Source: Lycium barbarum
Lineage: Eukaryota; Streptophyta; Magnoliopsida; Solanales; Solanaceae
Reading direction: 5' to 3'
NCBI RefSeq assembly: GCF_019175385.1
Contig: NC_083342.1
Location: 123,690,376 to 123,754,375, forward strand
DNA length: 64,000 bases
Part shown: positions 47,663 to 59,007 of the stretch, one piece after another
Layout of the letters: every line of letters starts with the position of its first letter
How positions within the stretch are numbered: position 1 is the stretch's first letter
Made by a program: the position numbers and the translations under genes
The notes under the pieces: model-generated
What the model was told of the DNA's origin: nothing
Database searches by the model: none
The model's input: the letters and a program-made list of their open reading frames with translations, nothing else

Positions 47663-48513
47663 ATGGAGGTAAGAATATAGTTTTTTAATACCTTTTCATT
47701 TGTTGATTAAATTATAGGATTAGATTATGCTGATACTTTTTTTTCCTTTTTGAAACAGAGTTGCCCAACTATTTGGGAGTTTTGTTTATATATAATTTTT
47801 TGTGCCTTTAGATTTGTTCTTGTTTGTTGATTGGTAAAACTCAATATTTAAAGTTCAATGAACTGATTTTATAGTTGGATGACTTAGTGTATTGACAAAA
47901 TTGTTTCTTTTGATGGGTTTAAAAAACACAGGTCTTTAGTAGTATGAGTGATTCTACTATAGGAGTTTCAAGAAGTCAATGTCCGTGTGGTGATATTGGG
48001 TGCTTTATTAATGAAGACGTAGTTGTAGGATCTACAACAATTTTACATGAAGAACTTAGACAAGAAAATATTATTAATAACACTGATGGTAGTTTGAAGA
48101 GAGGCAAAGGGTGTGTTCGGTATGGAGTAAAATGTTTTCCTGGAAAATGTTTTTCGAGAAAATAAGTGAATTTCCACTTATTTTCTCATGTTTGTTTGAG
48201 TACTGGAAAATAAGTGAATTTCTTACTTATTTTCTCATGTTCATTTGGTTGATAGAAAACGTTTTCCGAAAAATACTCATCCAAGTCTCACCAACTCCAA
48301 CTCCAACTCCAGCCCCACCCACACCCCTACCTATGCCCCACCCCTCCTTCCAAAAAAAAATTCTTTTGATTTTTTTTTTGTTTTTTGCACCCCCACCCCA
48401 ACCCTCACCAACTCCAACCCAACCCCATACCCCCACCCACACCCCACTCGTACCCACCCACCCCTACGCCCCCACCTCTACGCCCCCACCCCTGCTCCCT
48501 TCCCCTACGCCCC

Positions 48514-50048
48514 TGATACGCTCAAATTACACCTATTAATGGCGTAAAGCGGACGTTGTCAAATATAGTAACCCAACAAGGTTGGGATCGAATCCCACAG
48601 GGAATATGGAGAGAAAAGAGTACTACTCGTATGCGATACCGGTCTTTAAATGCTTTAATCCTATTCCGGATAGTTTGAATTGATTGTTGAATAATGTAAT
48701 TTAATACTTTGACTTAAAATGTAATTAATGTGAGAGAGAGAGACTAAGGTTGTGTTCCCCAATTTGATTAGATATTATGCTTCAGGTTTCAATGTGATAT
48801 ACTTCTAATGGTTGTTCTATGAATATGCACTTGGTCTCTTAAGGACTTCTTAATGTTTTCCAACAGTTAAGTCGTATTTCCTTTTTATGATTCTTCCGAA
48901 TATAAAAGAGTTACAATCGAAGAGCGACCAATGATGCCAATTTAGACTTATTCTTATTCCTAAGTTAGTCTATTAAACAAGGGTTAACGCCTCGAGTTAT
49001 TGTCATTCAATCTTACCAATACTAACTTTCTTTCCCAAGAACAGTTAATATAATGGCTTCGGATAATGCTTGCAATCATCACCCAACACTAAAGTATAAA
49101 AACTGAATGAATATCAACAACCATTATGCATATATCAATAATAGAAATCTATTCACATAATATCCATCATGGGTTCCACAACCTTAGCTTTAAAATTAGC
49201 TACTCATAATGTTGGATAACAAAGAAAGCTTACAAGTAAACATAATGAACTTACAATGCAATTACAAGATGGAATGAGAGTGAAATTGTTGTCTTAAATG
49301 CTCCAACAACTTCTAAGATGAAAGACCTAGGGTTTGTGCCTCCAAAACAAAATCTGAATGATGATTTAAAACCCTACATTAAGTATTTATAGAGCCAAAA
49401 ATCGCGCCAAGTTTCTGGACAAAAATGTCCTTACGCCGCATCGTTACGGACCGTAACCTGTGTTACGGTCCGTCCTTCAATTCGTCATTTGTCAGCTTTC
49501 ACGTTACGGCCATCATGCGACGGACCGTAACCTGTGTTACGGTCCGTCCTTTTGAGGCGTAACTTGTGACTCTACTTGGCAACTCTCTGGAAATTTGGCT
49601 GATGTTACGGTGACTTGTTACGGACCGTAACATGAGTTACGGACCGTAACACTCCACCATAACATTGATGATTTCATTGAAACTCTCTGGAAATTTAGCC
49701 GATGTTACGGTGACATGTTACGGACCGTAACATGAGTTACGGACCGTAACACTACACCGTAACACTGATGATTTCAATGAAAACTCTCTGGAAGTTTAGG
49801 CCCTGTTACGGTTCAATGGTACGAACCGTAACATGAATTACGAATCCCGTTACGGTCCGTAACATGAGTTACGGACCGTCACTTAGCTCCATTTTGTCCT
49901 TTTTCAGCATTTCATCTCATTTCCGATCCTTAGTTAATCAACCCTATAAAACACAAAAATAACATAAGAAACAATGTAAAAACACTTGAAATCAAGGAAC
50001 ATTTCTAGTTACAAAGGCATAAAATGTGTCGAAAATCACGGCACATCA
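48514..50048 (-). mobile_element. Solo LTR nested in the foldback element
   Basis: This is 1535 bp with a perfect 5-bp target duplication, GCCCC (48509-48513 and 50049-50053). On the minus strand it begins TGATGTGCCGTGATTTTC and ends ..GAGCGTATCA. Its last 150 bp resemble those of the LTR at 57647-59007 (GGTTGGGATCGAATCCCACA against GGTTGGGGTCGAATCCCACA). A cluster of about ten GTTACGGNCCGTAAC palindromes (49440-49885) lies directly upstream of a TATAAATA box (49384-49391), both on the minus strand. It has no coding region. Confidence 0.92.
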
Positions 50049-50053
50049 GCCCC

Positions 50054-51060
50054 CACCCCCCTCTATTTTTAATTTTTTTAAAATTTTTTGCACCCCCACC
50101 CCCAACCACTCCCGTAACCCATACACCACCCCCTCCCCCGCACCCTACCCCCACCCACCCTCCCCCCCACAACATTTTTTTTTGAAGTTTTTAATTTTTT
50201 TTCTACACGACCACATCCCCCATCACCCCCTTCCCCCCTTGCGTGGAACCCATACCACACCAACATCCCCCTCCCCAACCCCAACAATTTTTTTTTTGAA
50301 GCTTTTTATTGTCTCTTGTGGGTTTCTACACTCCCAGACACCCCCTACCCCAAAAAAAAAATCTTTTCACCACCCAACCCCACGGGCCCCCCCCCCCCCC
50401 AATACCCCATGACCCCCCCCAATTTTTTTTTTTGCGGGGGGGGGGGGGGGGGGGGGTGGGGGACTTCGTAGGGGTAGGGTGCAGGGTGGGGTGGGGGTGC
50501 AAAAAAAAAGTCAAAACCTTTTTTTCATAAAGAATAATTTTTTTGTGGGAGAGGGGTGCGGGGGTGGGGTAGGGTGCTAGGTGGAGTGGGGGTGCAAAAA
50601 AAAAGTCAAAACGTTTTTTTCAAAAAAAATAATTTTTTTGTTGGGGGGTGGGGTAGGGTGCTGGGCGGGGTGGGGGTGCAAAAAATAAAAGTCAAAACCT
50701 TTATTTTAAAAAAATAATTTTTTTTGTGGGATGGGTGCGGGGGTGGGGTAGGTGCTGGGTGGGGTGGGGTTGCAAAAAAAAAGTCAACCTTTTTTTCAAA
50801 AAAAAATAATTTTTTTGTGGGGGAGGGGTGAGGGGTGGGGGTGCGGGGGTGGGGGTGTAAAAATAGAAAAAAGTCAAAACCTTTTTTTTTAAAAAAAATA
50901 TTTTTTTTGTGCGGGGGAGGGGGGTAGGGTGCGGGGTTTTGGTGGGGGGTGCAAAAAATCAAAATAATGTCAAAATTATTTTTCCAAAAAAAAAATATTT
51001 TTGGGCGGGGGAGGGATGGGGTGGTTGGGGTTGGGAGTGGTTGGGGTTGGGTTAGGTGGT
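50054..51060. repeat. Pyrimidine arm, G/C homopolymers and G-rich tandem repeat
   Basis: The pyrimidine arm ends in C runs near 50390-50420. A run of about 22 G follows at 50435-50456, then the G-rich tandem units. Runs of three or more G recur every few bases, so G-quadruplexes are expected on the plus strand here. Homopolymer lengths may not be exact in an assembly. Confidence 0.85.
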
Positions 51061-52815
51061 GGTAGAGTGATTGGTGGAATGAACTTGTGAACTTGTTTTC
51101 CCTACTTTTATTAGGGAAGTCATTTTCCCCAATTTTGAGGAAAATGTTTTTTTGGAAAATGTTTTCTAAAATTTTTGACCAAACGAACATGAGAAAATTG
51201 GAAAACATTTTCTGGAAAATGTTTTCCTCCATACCGAACACATCCAAAGTGTTTAATAGTAATGATGAGGCTTACAATTGCTATGTAAATTTTGCTAAAA
51301 GAAATGGTTTCTCAGTTAGACGTGAGCGCCATTTGGGAAGTGCAGAACATCCTATGAGAATTTATAAAAAGGATTATATTTGTCATCGAGCCGGTAGCCC
51401 TCGTCCTCAAAAGATAGTAAAAAAAGAGCGGCAAAGAGATTGAAAATCTTCCTGATGTAGTTGTAAAGCCAAAATGTCTATTGCCAAAGACATAATTGAC
51501 GGGATCACCTGTTGGACGGTGGTATGTTTTGATAATGTCCACAACCATGACCTATTGAGTGATAAGGAGGTGAGCTTCCTTCCCGCTTATCAAAATATTG
51601 ACATTGTTGATCAAAAGCGGATTACACTTCTTGCGAGAGCTGGTTGTTCCATGGGTTTGATAAGAAGGGTGCTTGAATTAGAAAAGGAAGTAGATCCAGG
51701 CCAATTGCCTTTTACGGAAAATGCTATAAGGAACTTTGTTCAATCAGAAAGTTCTACCAATATTCAAAGTGATGCACTGGAGCTACTAAAAATATGCAAT
51801 AGTTTGAAAGATAAAGATGGTGATGTCCAATATGATTTCACGGTTGATGCATGTCAAAGACTCGGACATATCATTTGGAAATTTGGAGACTCCATTCGTG
51901 CTTATGAAATTTTTGGAGATGTAGTTGTTTTCGATACTACTTACCGATTGAATCGTTATGAGATGCCATTGGGAGTTTGGATTGTTGTGGACAATCATGG
52001 CAACTCTATTTTCTTTGGTTGTGTTCTCTTGCGAAACGAGAAAGCATCTTCTTTTTCGTGGGCATTAAAGGTTAATACCGTTGTATTCTCAATTTTTTTT
52101 TAAAAAAATCTAGTTTTATAGCTATTGTATATTTATTTTGCAGAGTTTTTTGCAACTTATGAATGGAAAGCACCCACAAACTATACTAACAGATCAAGAT
52201 CTTGGCTTAACAGAAGCTATTGTCAATGAATTGTCGCACACCAAACATGCATTTTGCATATGGCATATTACATCCAAGTTCCCCACTTGATTTTCTTTTG
52301 TCCTTGGTTCAAGGTATTTGCAATTCAAATATGAATTTCATAGGCTTTATGAACTTGGCAGCATTAAAGAATTTGAGCACCAATGGGATGAATTGATTTC
52401 TCAGTTTGAACTTGGATCGGATCGGCATATCAATTTTTTATACATAAATTGTGCATCATGGGCATTGCCTTATTTGAAGGGGTACCTTTTTGCTGGAATG
52501 ACAACGACTGGACGCTCGGAATCTATTAATGCATACTTGAAAAGATTTTTACATGCAAGAACAAGTTTAAAAGAATTTGTTGAGCAGGTCGGGACTGCGG
52601 TCAGCATAAGAAATCATGCTGGTGAAGAGGCAACGATACGACAAAAGTATTACAATCCTCATATTAAGACATTCATGCCAATAGAAAAACATGCTTCAAA
52701 AGTCCTCACACCTTTCGCTTTTAAATTATTACAAGATGAGATGATACTCCCTTTTGAATATCATCTATTTCCAAATAGTGATAGATCATCCATTGTATAT
52801 CAAATCAGTTTTTAA

Positions 52816-53249
52816 ATATGAACATACTTTATTCCGTATAAATACTGTTTCAGATGAGTACAAGAGGAGGGAGACGTGAAGCCTAACTTCCGATATTACA
52901 TTAGGTAGAGAGAACATCATCTCTTCTTACAAGATTCCAAGAATAAGCTACTAGTTTCTAAAGGCCAAATTCATGGAGGAGAATCTCCTTAGTTGCAGAA
53001 TGTAGCTCAGAATTGCCAAAAATGAAAGTGCATTTGATGCTTTATTTCAACACCTAAAGTATGGCCATTTTGCTAGATTTTTGGTGCATTTGAGGCTGCA
53101 TTTTCAGCACTCTAATACAACAGCAGGTTGGCCATTTCTTTGTGCATTTTGCTGTATTTTCGGGTGCTGTTTAAGTTATATTTAAACACAAAATGCAGCA
53201 GCAAATTGGTCACTGTGTAGGCATTTCTTTTGCTGCATTTCAGCATATA
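52816..53249. other. Flank of the FAR1-like pseudogene
   Basis: No gene is seen. Repeated GCTGCATTTC and TGCATTTTGC words (53030-53240) give a weak tandem character. Confidence 0.5.
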
Positions 53250-53512
53250 GAGCCCGTTTGGATTGGCTTACAGCTTAAAGTTGTTTGCAGCTTATAAGCT
53301 GAAAAAAATAAGTTGGGGTAGTCCAACTTATTTTTTTTGGCTTATAAGCTGTTTTCAGCTTATAAGCTGCTTTAGATAAACTAAGTCAAATGGGTCCAAT
53401 TATTTTTTTGAGCTTATTTTAAGCATAAAATGACTTTAAGCTGGCCAGCCAAACACTCAAAAAAACTGAAAACAGCTTATAAGCCAACTTATAAGCCAAT
53501 CCAAACGGGCTC
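53250..53512. mobile_element. MITE with GAGCCCGTTTGGATTGGCTTA ends
   Basis: This 263 bp element has perfect inverted ends (GAGCCCGTTTGGATTGGCTT and its complement) and ATA on both sides (53247-53249 and 53513-53515). Internal GCTTATAAGCTG palindromes repeat. It is of the same family as 30359-30593 but better preserved, so it is probably younger. Confidence 0.9.
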
Positions 53513-53860
53513 ATAATGCAGTAACAAATTAACTGCAAAACTAGTCCATTTTGGTTGTTTTTTCAGCAGCTAATGTGAGTGTTTAAATATTGTGCAAATA
53601 TGACTATTCGCCAAAAATGGGGAATTCTTGAGTACCCACGGCACATTACCTAAAGAATAGGATCCGTGATGCCTTCTGATTTGTAAAGTGTCATTGCCTT
53701 TTGTGAGGGACAACAATTAAACATAGGAGTGAGTAATTTAATAGCTTTTCCCAATGATAGACGGGGCGACAACCCTCTTAAGGGAATCAGTTACATACGT
53801 AGGTTGTTTTGTGTGTGCGCATCTGTGTTATGGTGCTAAAAAAAATCATCAAGTGACTCA

Positions 53861-54033
53861 CCTGCGACCAGAATCTGCGATTCGCATGTCAAACATGCGA
53901 ATCGCATCTTCTGCCACAGCTGTTGACAGTGAGGCACTTCTCAACAAGTGCCATCTGCGACACTACCTGCGAATCGCAGGTCACACATGCGACTCACATG
54001 TTGTGTTTCGCAGGTGGTGCCACCCTTTATATA
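53861..54033 (+). promoter_or_regulatory. Palindrome cluster and TATA box before the gag-like gene
   Basis: Several palindromes of the CTGCGAATCGCAG and GCGAATCGC type (53861-54012) are followed by TTTATATA (54026-54033), 34 bp before the ATG. The same palindrome type occupies the matching position in the LTR at 57647-59007. This is probably the promoter of the element transcript and may be the remnant of its 5' LTR. Confidence 0.55.
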
Positions 54034-54067
54034 CCCCTTTCTTGTTGCTAATGGAACACCATAAATA

Positions 54068-56080
54068 ATGGGTATATTTTCGTATGTTGTACAGGATGGT
54101 TCGATCAAATCAAGCTCAAGGTGGAGAAAAACGAGCAAACGACAAACTTCCACCTCTAGAAGAAAAGAAAAGGCACCGGCTGATCCTATCCCCCAGTCTG
54201 AAGAGGGGACACATGGGGCTTCCTCCCCTGAGCCCGAGGATGCCGTCACCAGAGGTCAACGAAGGGAAGCAATAGAGCAACGGTTCACCGTGCCTGGATC
54301 CAAAGAACTGTATAAGGCTTGGAATACAATTAAGCCTGATGGGAATCCAGTACGGGGCCTCATTGTAGAAAAGAGAGTCACTCTACAGGGGATGCACGAC
54401 CAATGTCCGGGCATCATTCGCAAGCTTGAGGCCTTGAGATGGAACTATTTCACGCAGCCCGCTGACTACTGCCCAGCCCTGGTAATGGAATTCTATGCCG
54501 CTTATGCGGCCACATTGAATGCAAAGAGGACGCGCCGCACACCAAAGAAAAACATGGAGCACCTCTGTTGGGTTCCGGTTCGGGGGAAGGAGATTGATTG
54601 TGCTGCAGACACCATAACATCTATCCTATATGAGCAACGCAGCGAAATAGACCCTATTGAAGGTTGGCCTCCGGTGAGTTCTGAATATGATTTGAAGATG
54701 GAAAACCCGGAGGACCACCGACAGTGGGTTGCTTCAGTGATCGCCTCAGGGACTCCACCATGGCTGGATCCATCTGTCCCGATTGAGAAGAACACTTTCA
54801 ACCGCGAAGCCAAGTTTTGGCTATCCCTAGTATCATCGCGGGTGATCCCTTCCAAGCATAGCACTGACATACCCATTACAAAGTGTATTCTCATTACATC
54901 ACTCATGTCCGGGTACCTTGTCGATGTGGGGATAGTTATCCGAGAAGAGATCAAGAATAGGTCCACTCAAAAGAACACATCGCTCTCTTTTCCGTGTTTG
55001 ATCACTAAATTATGCCGCCGGAAAGAGGTTCGTGATATTCCTCGGGTGGACAGGAATTTACCGGCTGATCAAATGATTGATTATACCAAATTAGAACCGG
55101 GGACTAGGAAGTGAAAGCGGGTGAGCACAGAGCCAAGAGCTTCGGGAACAACACTTGATGCTCATATTCTTGAGCTCGAAGACTTGGCCACCAATGATGA
55201 GGAGACAACTCCCAGCACTGCCCCTCGAGCACCGAGGTCTGACCCTTCGAGTTCTTCCACTACAGTTCCCGCTGCCCCTGTTCCACCATCCACCACAGCA
55301 GCTCGTGGAGTGTCTACCGAGGGTATGCGGGTGCTCCGCGCAGCAGATACTAAAGTTAATTGGTTGGTTGAGAGGCTTCCCAATTTTGTGAAAGAGGCAA
55401 TTGAGGCAGCAATGGCACCCTACACTCAGGCGATCACAGATATTAGGAAAGAGCAGGACAAAATTAAAGAGCATATTCGCCAAATCGATCGTCGGTTGGA
55501 GCGTATTGAGGGAGGCAGTGAAAGCGGGCTTCCTGCCATTCGGGCGGACCTAGCTAAGGTCAAGGAGGACATTCGAGTATTAAAAGTCCCCGACATTGAG
55601 CTCAGTGCACCCATTCTACCATCTGGTGCTTCCTTATTCTCCACTGGGCCCACAGCGCCTGCCATGCCATCGGGAAAAGGGGTGGAGGAGCCAACTGGGG
55701 AGGAAGAAGACACTGAGGAAGAAGAGGAAGAAGAAGAGAAAGAAAGTGATGAAGATTTTGACGAGGAGCTGGAGGTTGACCCAGCTGTTGAGGAGGCACG
55801 TACTTCCTCCCGAGCTGCTGGTATCGCTGAGGATGAGATTGACACATATGTGGCCATGCAACAGTCCTTAGAGGCGAGCAGGAAATCCAGGGGGGCCTCT
55901 CGACCCCCGAGGGCGGGTAAGGCCAGTTCATCCACAACTCCTCCAGCTGACACACGATTGCCCCCATCTGTGGGGCCTGCGATATTGACACCCGGGCTGG
56001 AGGGTGATACTACACCGCTCTCATTGATAGTACCTCCGTTGGAGGTTCTCCCTGCTGATCAGACACCACCGGACGCCTGA
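54068..56080 (+). pseudogene. Gag-like 'plant transposon protein', one in-frame stop
   Basis: A single frame of 671 codons runs from the ATG at 54068 to the stop at 56080, and is broken only by TGA at 55112-55114 between ..GTRK and KRVSTEP... The first part (348 residues) has the plant-specific 'putative plant transposon protein' domain, with FTVPGSKELYKAWNTIKPDG, LRWNYFTQPADYCPALVMEF and CWVPVRGKEIDCAADTI. The second part (about 319 residues) is Ser/Pro-rich, then helical and likely coiled coil (ITDIRKEQDKIKEHIRQIDR). It has a long Glu/Asp run near 55710-55760 and a disordered tail. No protease, reverse transcriptase or integrase follows, so the element is non-autonomous. The stop is most simply a CGA to TGA change; a read-through role is possible but unproven. 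Confidence 0.78.
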
Positions 56081-57646
56081 TGCGTCCATCGTGAGTTACT
56101 CATCCCTTGTACTACATTTGATGCATTGGGGACACTGCATATTCCTTTTGTTGGGGGTGGGACAGATCACGCTGCATATGTTTTTATTTTTATTTTTTAT
56201 TGTTGTAGGATAGGTCATATGTTTGTTTTTATTGTCGTAGGATAGCTCATGTTTAAGTTGTTGCACTTGTAGTTTGTCATTGCCAAGTAGAATAGTGATG
56301 GTTGATCGGTTTATAATTTTTCTTGTTTCGTTTTTCCATCGTATTTTGATATCGTATTTTGATAACACCACTCCCTCAAAATTCTTGCATATGTACTCAG
56401 AGGGGAAGAGCAACACTAACATGACTCATTTGGTGACGTACAAATGTTTTGAATGTTTTGCAAGCCTAGAATGATGGGTTGAGAAGTAGTTAGAAGATAG
56501 CAAAGTAATCCATGTGCCATTTGTGTGAAAGGTTATTGTCCTAGTATTGTGCAAATGTGTGATCTAGAACTTGCCCGGAAAGTATCTCAAGGCGAAATAC
56601 TAAACTACACTTGTTTGAAAAAGGACATTAGGCTCTCTTTGGACCGCCACTAAACCTAAAAATTCCTACCCATTGCATTGATATCCTAGTTAACCCATTT
56701 TTGAGCCGTAACTTTGTTTTTCTTTTCTTTCATTACAACCTTGTGACAGGCCCCATTCCTTTTGTCCTTGTTTACCCACCTTTTTGCACCCTATCTCCCT
56801 AAGCAAATCAAACACGCTACAATAGGCTAAGCGATTAAGTTTGGGGGTGGTAGTCAGCTAAAAAAAAAGTGTATATGTAGATATTTGCGTAGAGAAAGGT
56901 GTGTATATGTACATATAAATTGTATGTTTAGCAGTTAACGCAAGGGTGTGAATAATGGTTGTGACGTAAGAAATAAATGGGAAACTAGAGAAGAAATAAC
57001 GATATTGGCAATAGGAGGCACGAATTGGCGGACAATGCTTAAATGCTGAAGAAGGGACGGATTAGGTGAAGGAAGTGTGTTCGAAAATGCTTAGGGAGAC
57101 GTCAAGTCACTCTTACCCAAATTTCACCCCACCTTAACCCCGAACCTTAGTTATGACCTGCAAGTCCTAATTGATTTTGAACAAAGTGTGTTTACATTAG
57201 TGGAGAAATACTTAAAGGGCAAGCTTATGGCACCACATTTTTTTTGGTACTTGTACATCTTCTTTTCTGAGTGTAAGTAGTTCTCTCCTTATTCGTCTTC
57301 TGTCCCAGTTGCTATTCGTGAATATGTGTGTGTGGGACATTTCTTTGGTCTTTCTGTGAGGGCATGTGGATTACTAGGCTCAACGAAAGAATTACTTCTT
57401 GACGCTTCATTCGAAGTCGTTTCTTTTAAAGATAGAGTAACATTGTGTCATCAAGTGTAGCAGTTGGTTAATGCTCGCCTTTTGAGGAAAGGCACCATGT
57501 CTCGCAACAAGAGGTAGGGGAACTCGTATTTTGAATGATTATGTTTTGACTGATCACGATCATCATTATAGTACCTAGCAATTGTCATATCTTATAGTTC
57601 TGTTTTAAATGCTTGAGGATAAGCAAAAGTATAAGTTTGGGGGTGT
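56081..57646. other. Non-coding internal region of the LTR element
   Basis: About 1.57 kb lies between the gag-like frame and the 3' LTR with no pol domain in any frame. The sentence-like repeats GATGCATTGGGGACACTGCA and AAGTTTGGGGGTG (near 56838 and again at the polypurine tract) mark it as element sequence. The polypurine tract AAGTTTGGGGGTG ends at 57645, just before the LTR. Confidence 0.65.
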
Positions 57647-59007
57647 TGATGAGTCGTGAAATTACGGCTCATTCGACGCCAACTACTTAGTCTTTTGTAA
57701 ATCCCCAAGTACTTTTGATGTCGTTTCTCGTGCTTTTGTGTCAATTTGTAGAATAACATGTGCCGGAAGCAACTTGAAGCAAAACGAAGCAAATGAAGAA
57801 AAAAACCAGCAAAACTGAACCAGGGCATCACCTGCGAATCGCAGGTACTACATGCGAGTCGCAGGTGGTGCCGCATCTATTGACAGAGATGGCCCAAGAA
57901 GAAACCACATGTGACACCACATGCGACACCATATGCGAGTCGCAGGTGGCACATGCGAATCGCATCTGGTGTTGCAGATGCTGCTCAACAGATAATTGAA
58001 GATGCGGCACCTGCGGTGATAAGGTGAAACCTGCGACTCGCAGGTTGAACATGCGACACTATGTGCGATTCGCACCCTATGCGCAGGGGCATTTTTGTCT
58101 GGAAATTGTTCCCGTTTTGGACATGCTATAAATAGATTTGCTAGGGTTTTGGATTGGATTATTCTGTAGTTTTTAGCATAGACTCTTGTGGAGTTCATTT
58201 ATTGTTGGTTGGTGAAGCATTTAAGAGATTCCTTTTGGCTTTGTTGTCTTCTCCATCCAACATATTTGTAAGATTTATGAATACATTTTACTTGATTGAT
58301 TTACCTTTAATGGATATTAGTAGCTAATCTTTCAGCTAAGGTTGTGGGATCCAATGTGTTAGTTATGTGATTGGGTTTCATATTCATACGACATTTATAT
58401 GCTAATGGTGTTTTCTATTAACTTTTCAAGCATCAATGTCTTGTGATGGTGTACAACATTACTTGTGCCTTAATACCATTACTTTGCTTGGAAAAGAAAG
58501 TAGAGGTTAGGAAAAGAGTTAATAGCAACAATGTGGGTCATTAAATCCATCTAATAGCTTGAGCTAGGAATAGGAAAGCTAGTTGAGGCTATATGGGTGC
58601 TCTCTTATAAAACATCCTAGGGCTTGGAAAAGCTTAGGATGAAATTTGCTGATTTGGTTGGAAAACTTTTGGCAAGAATCGCGTGACCCTTGGCTTAATG
58701 CACTTAGGCATATAAATAAGTTGAATTGATACCCAATAGCATCACTTTCCATTGGAACCACAACCTTAGTCCCATTTACCAATTGTTTACATCCTATTAC
58801 CATTCTCTGTTTTTAATGAACAAACAACAATCAAACTCTTATTATATTTTCCTTCCCCTGGAAATATAGACTAACAGTCGGGTGTTACACTTGTCAAGTA
58901 TACTTCTTCACTGTATTCTCTGTGGGATTCGACCCCAACCTTGTTGGGTTCTATATTTGACAACGACCGCTTACTCCTGATATCAAAGGTGTAATTTGGG
59001 CGTATCA
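57647..59007 (+). mobile_element. 3' LTR of the non-autonomous element
   Basis: This is 1361 bp, beginning TGATGAGTCGTGAAATTACG and ending TTTGGGCGTATCA. It is preceded by a polypurine tract and has a CTATAAATAG box at 58126-58135. A palindrome cluster of the CCTGCGAATCGCAGG type (57829-58080) lies immediately upstream of that box. The end section (58900-59007) is the reverse complement of the left end of the solo LTR at 48514. The 5' LTR was not found in full. Confidence 0.8.

Larger units (their letters stand above)
48109..51245. mobile_element. G/C-rich foldback DNA element
   Basis: The ends are GGGTGTGTTCGGTATGGAG and CTCCATACCGAACACATCC, flanked by AAA (48106-48108 and 51246-51248). Removing the element and one AAA restores the reading frame of the FAR1-like gene across the site. 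Without the solo LTR inside it, it is about 1.6 kb. The left arm is C-rich (CCCACCCC words, 48290-48508 and 50054-50400). The right arm is G-rich (50430-51060), with about six units of 85-100 bp, each GTGGG..GGGGTGCAAAAA plus a T/A tract. The arms are largely complementary. It encodes nothing; the long Pro-rich frames on either strand are repeat translations. The ends match the MITE at 7040. Confidence 0.82.
47663..52815 (+). pseudogene. FAR1/MULE transposase-like pseudogene, split by nested insertions
   Basis: This is a FAR1-related, Mutator-transposase-derived gene. Coding pieces are 47663-47668 (ATGGAG), 47932-48108, then 51249-52070 after the insertion, and 52144-52815. The FAR1 DNA-binding domain is visible (YNCYVNFAKRNGFSVRRE). 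The MULE transposase core has VVFDTTYRLNRYEMPLGVW and TILTDQDLGLTEAIV, including the DDE aspartates. It is inactive: a 3.1 kb element sits after SLKRGK, and three in-frame TGA codons lie at 51441-51443, 51453-51455 and 52288-52290. The C-terminal SWIM zinc finger is missing after a stop at 52813. It could be a dead autonomous MULE or a dead host FRS gene; flanking TIRs were not identified. Confidence 0.85.

Noticed and set aside
48111..48547. Overlapping Pro-rich frames on both strands
   Set aside because: They arise from CCCACCCC repeats in the left arm of the foldback element and run into the solo LTR.
50026..50530. Pro-rich frames opposite Gly-rich frames
   Set aside because: They come from low-complexity C and G tracts. 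Homopolymer length alone decides whether they stay open.
50606..51247. 213-codon minus-strand frame rich in Pro, His and Phe
   Set aside because: It is the translation of the G-rich tandem repeat of the foldback element. The repeating peptide follows the DNA unit and has no protein family character.
55426..55991. Long minus-strand frames opposite the acidic gag-like region
   Set aside because: The Ser-rich minus-strand peptide mirrors the Glu codons (GAA/GAG) of the plus strand. The plus strand has the recognisable domain.
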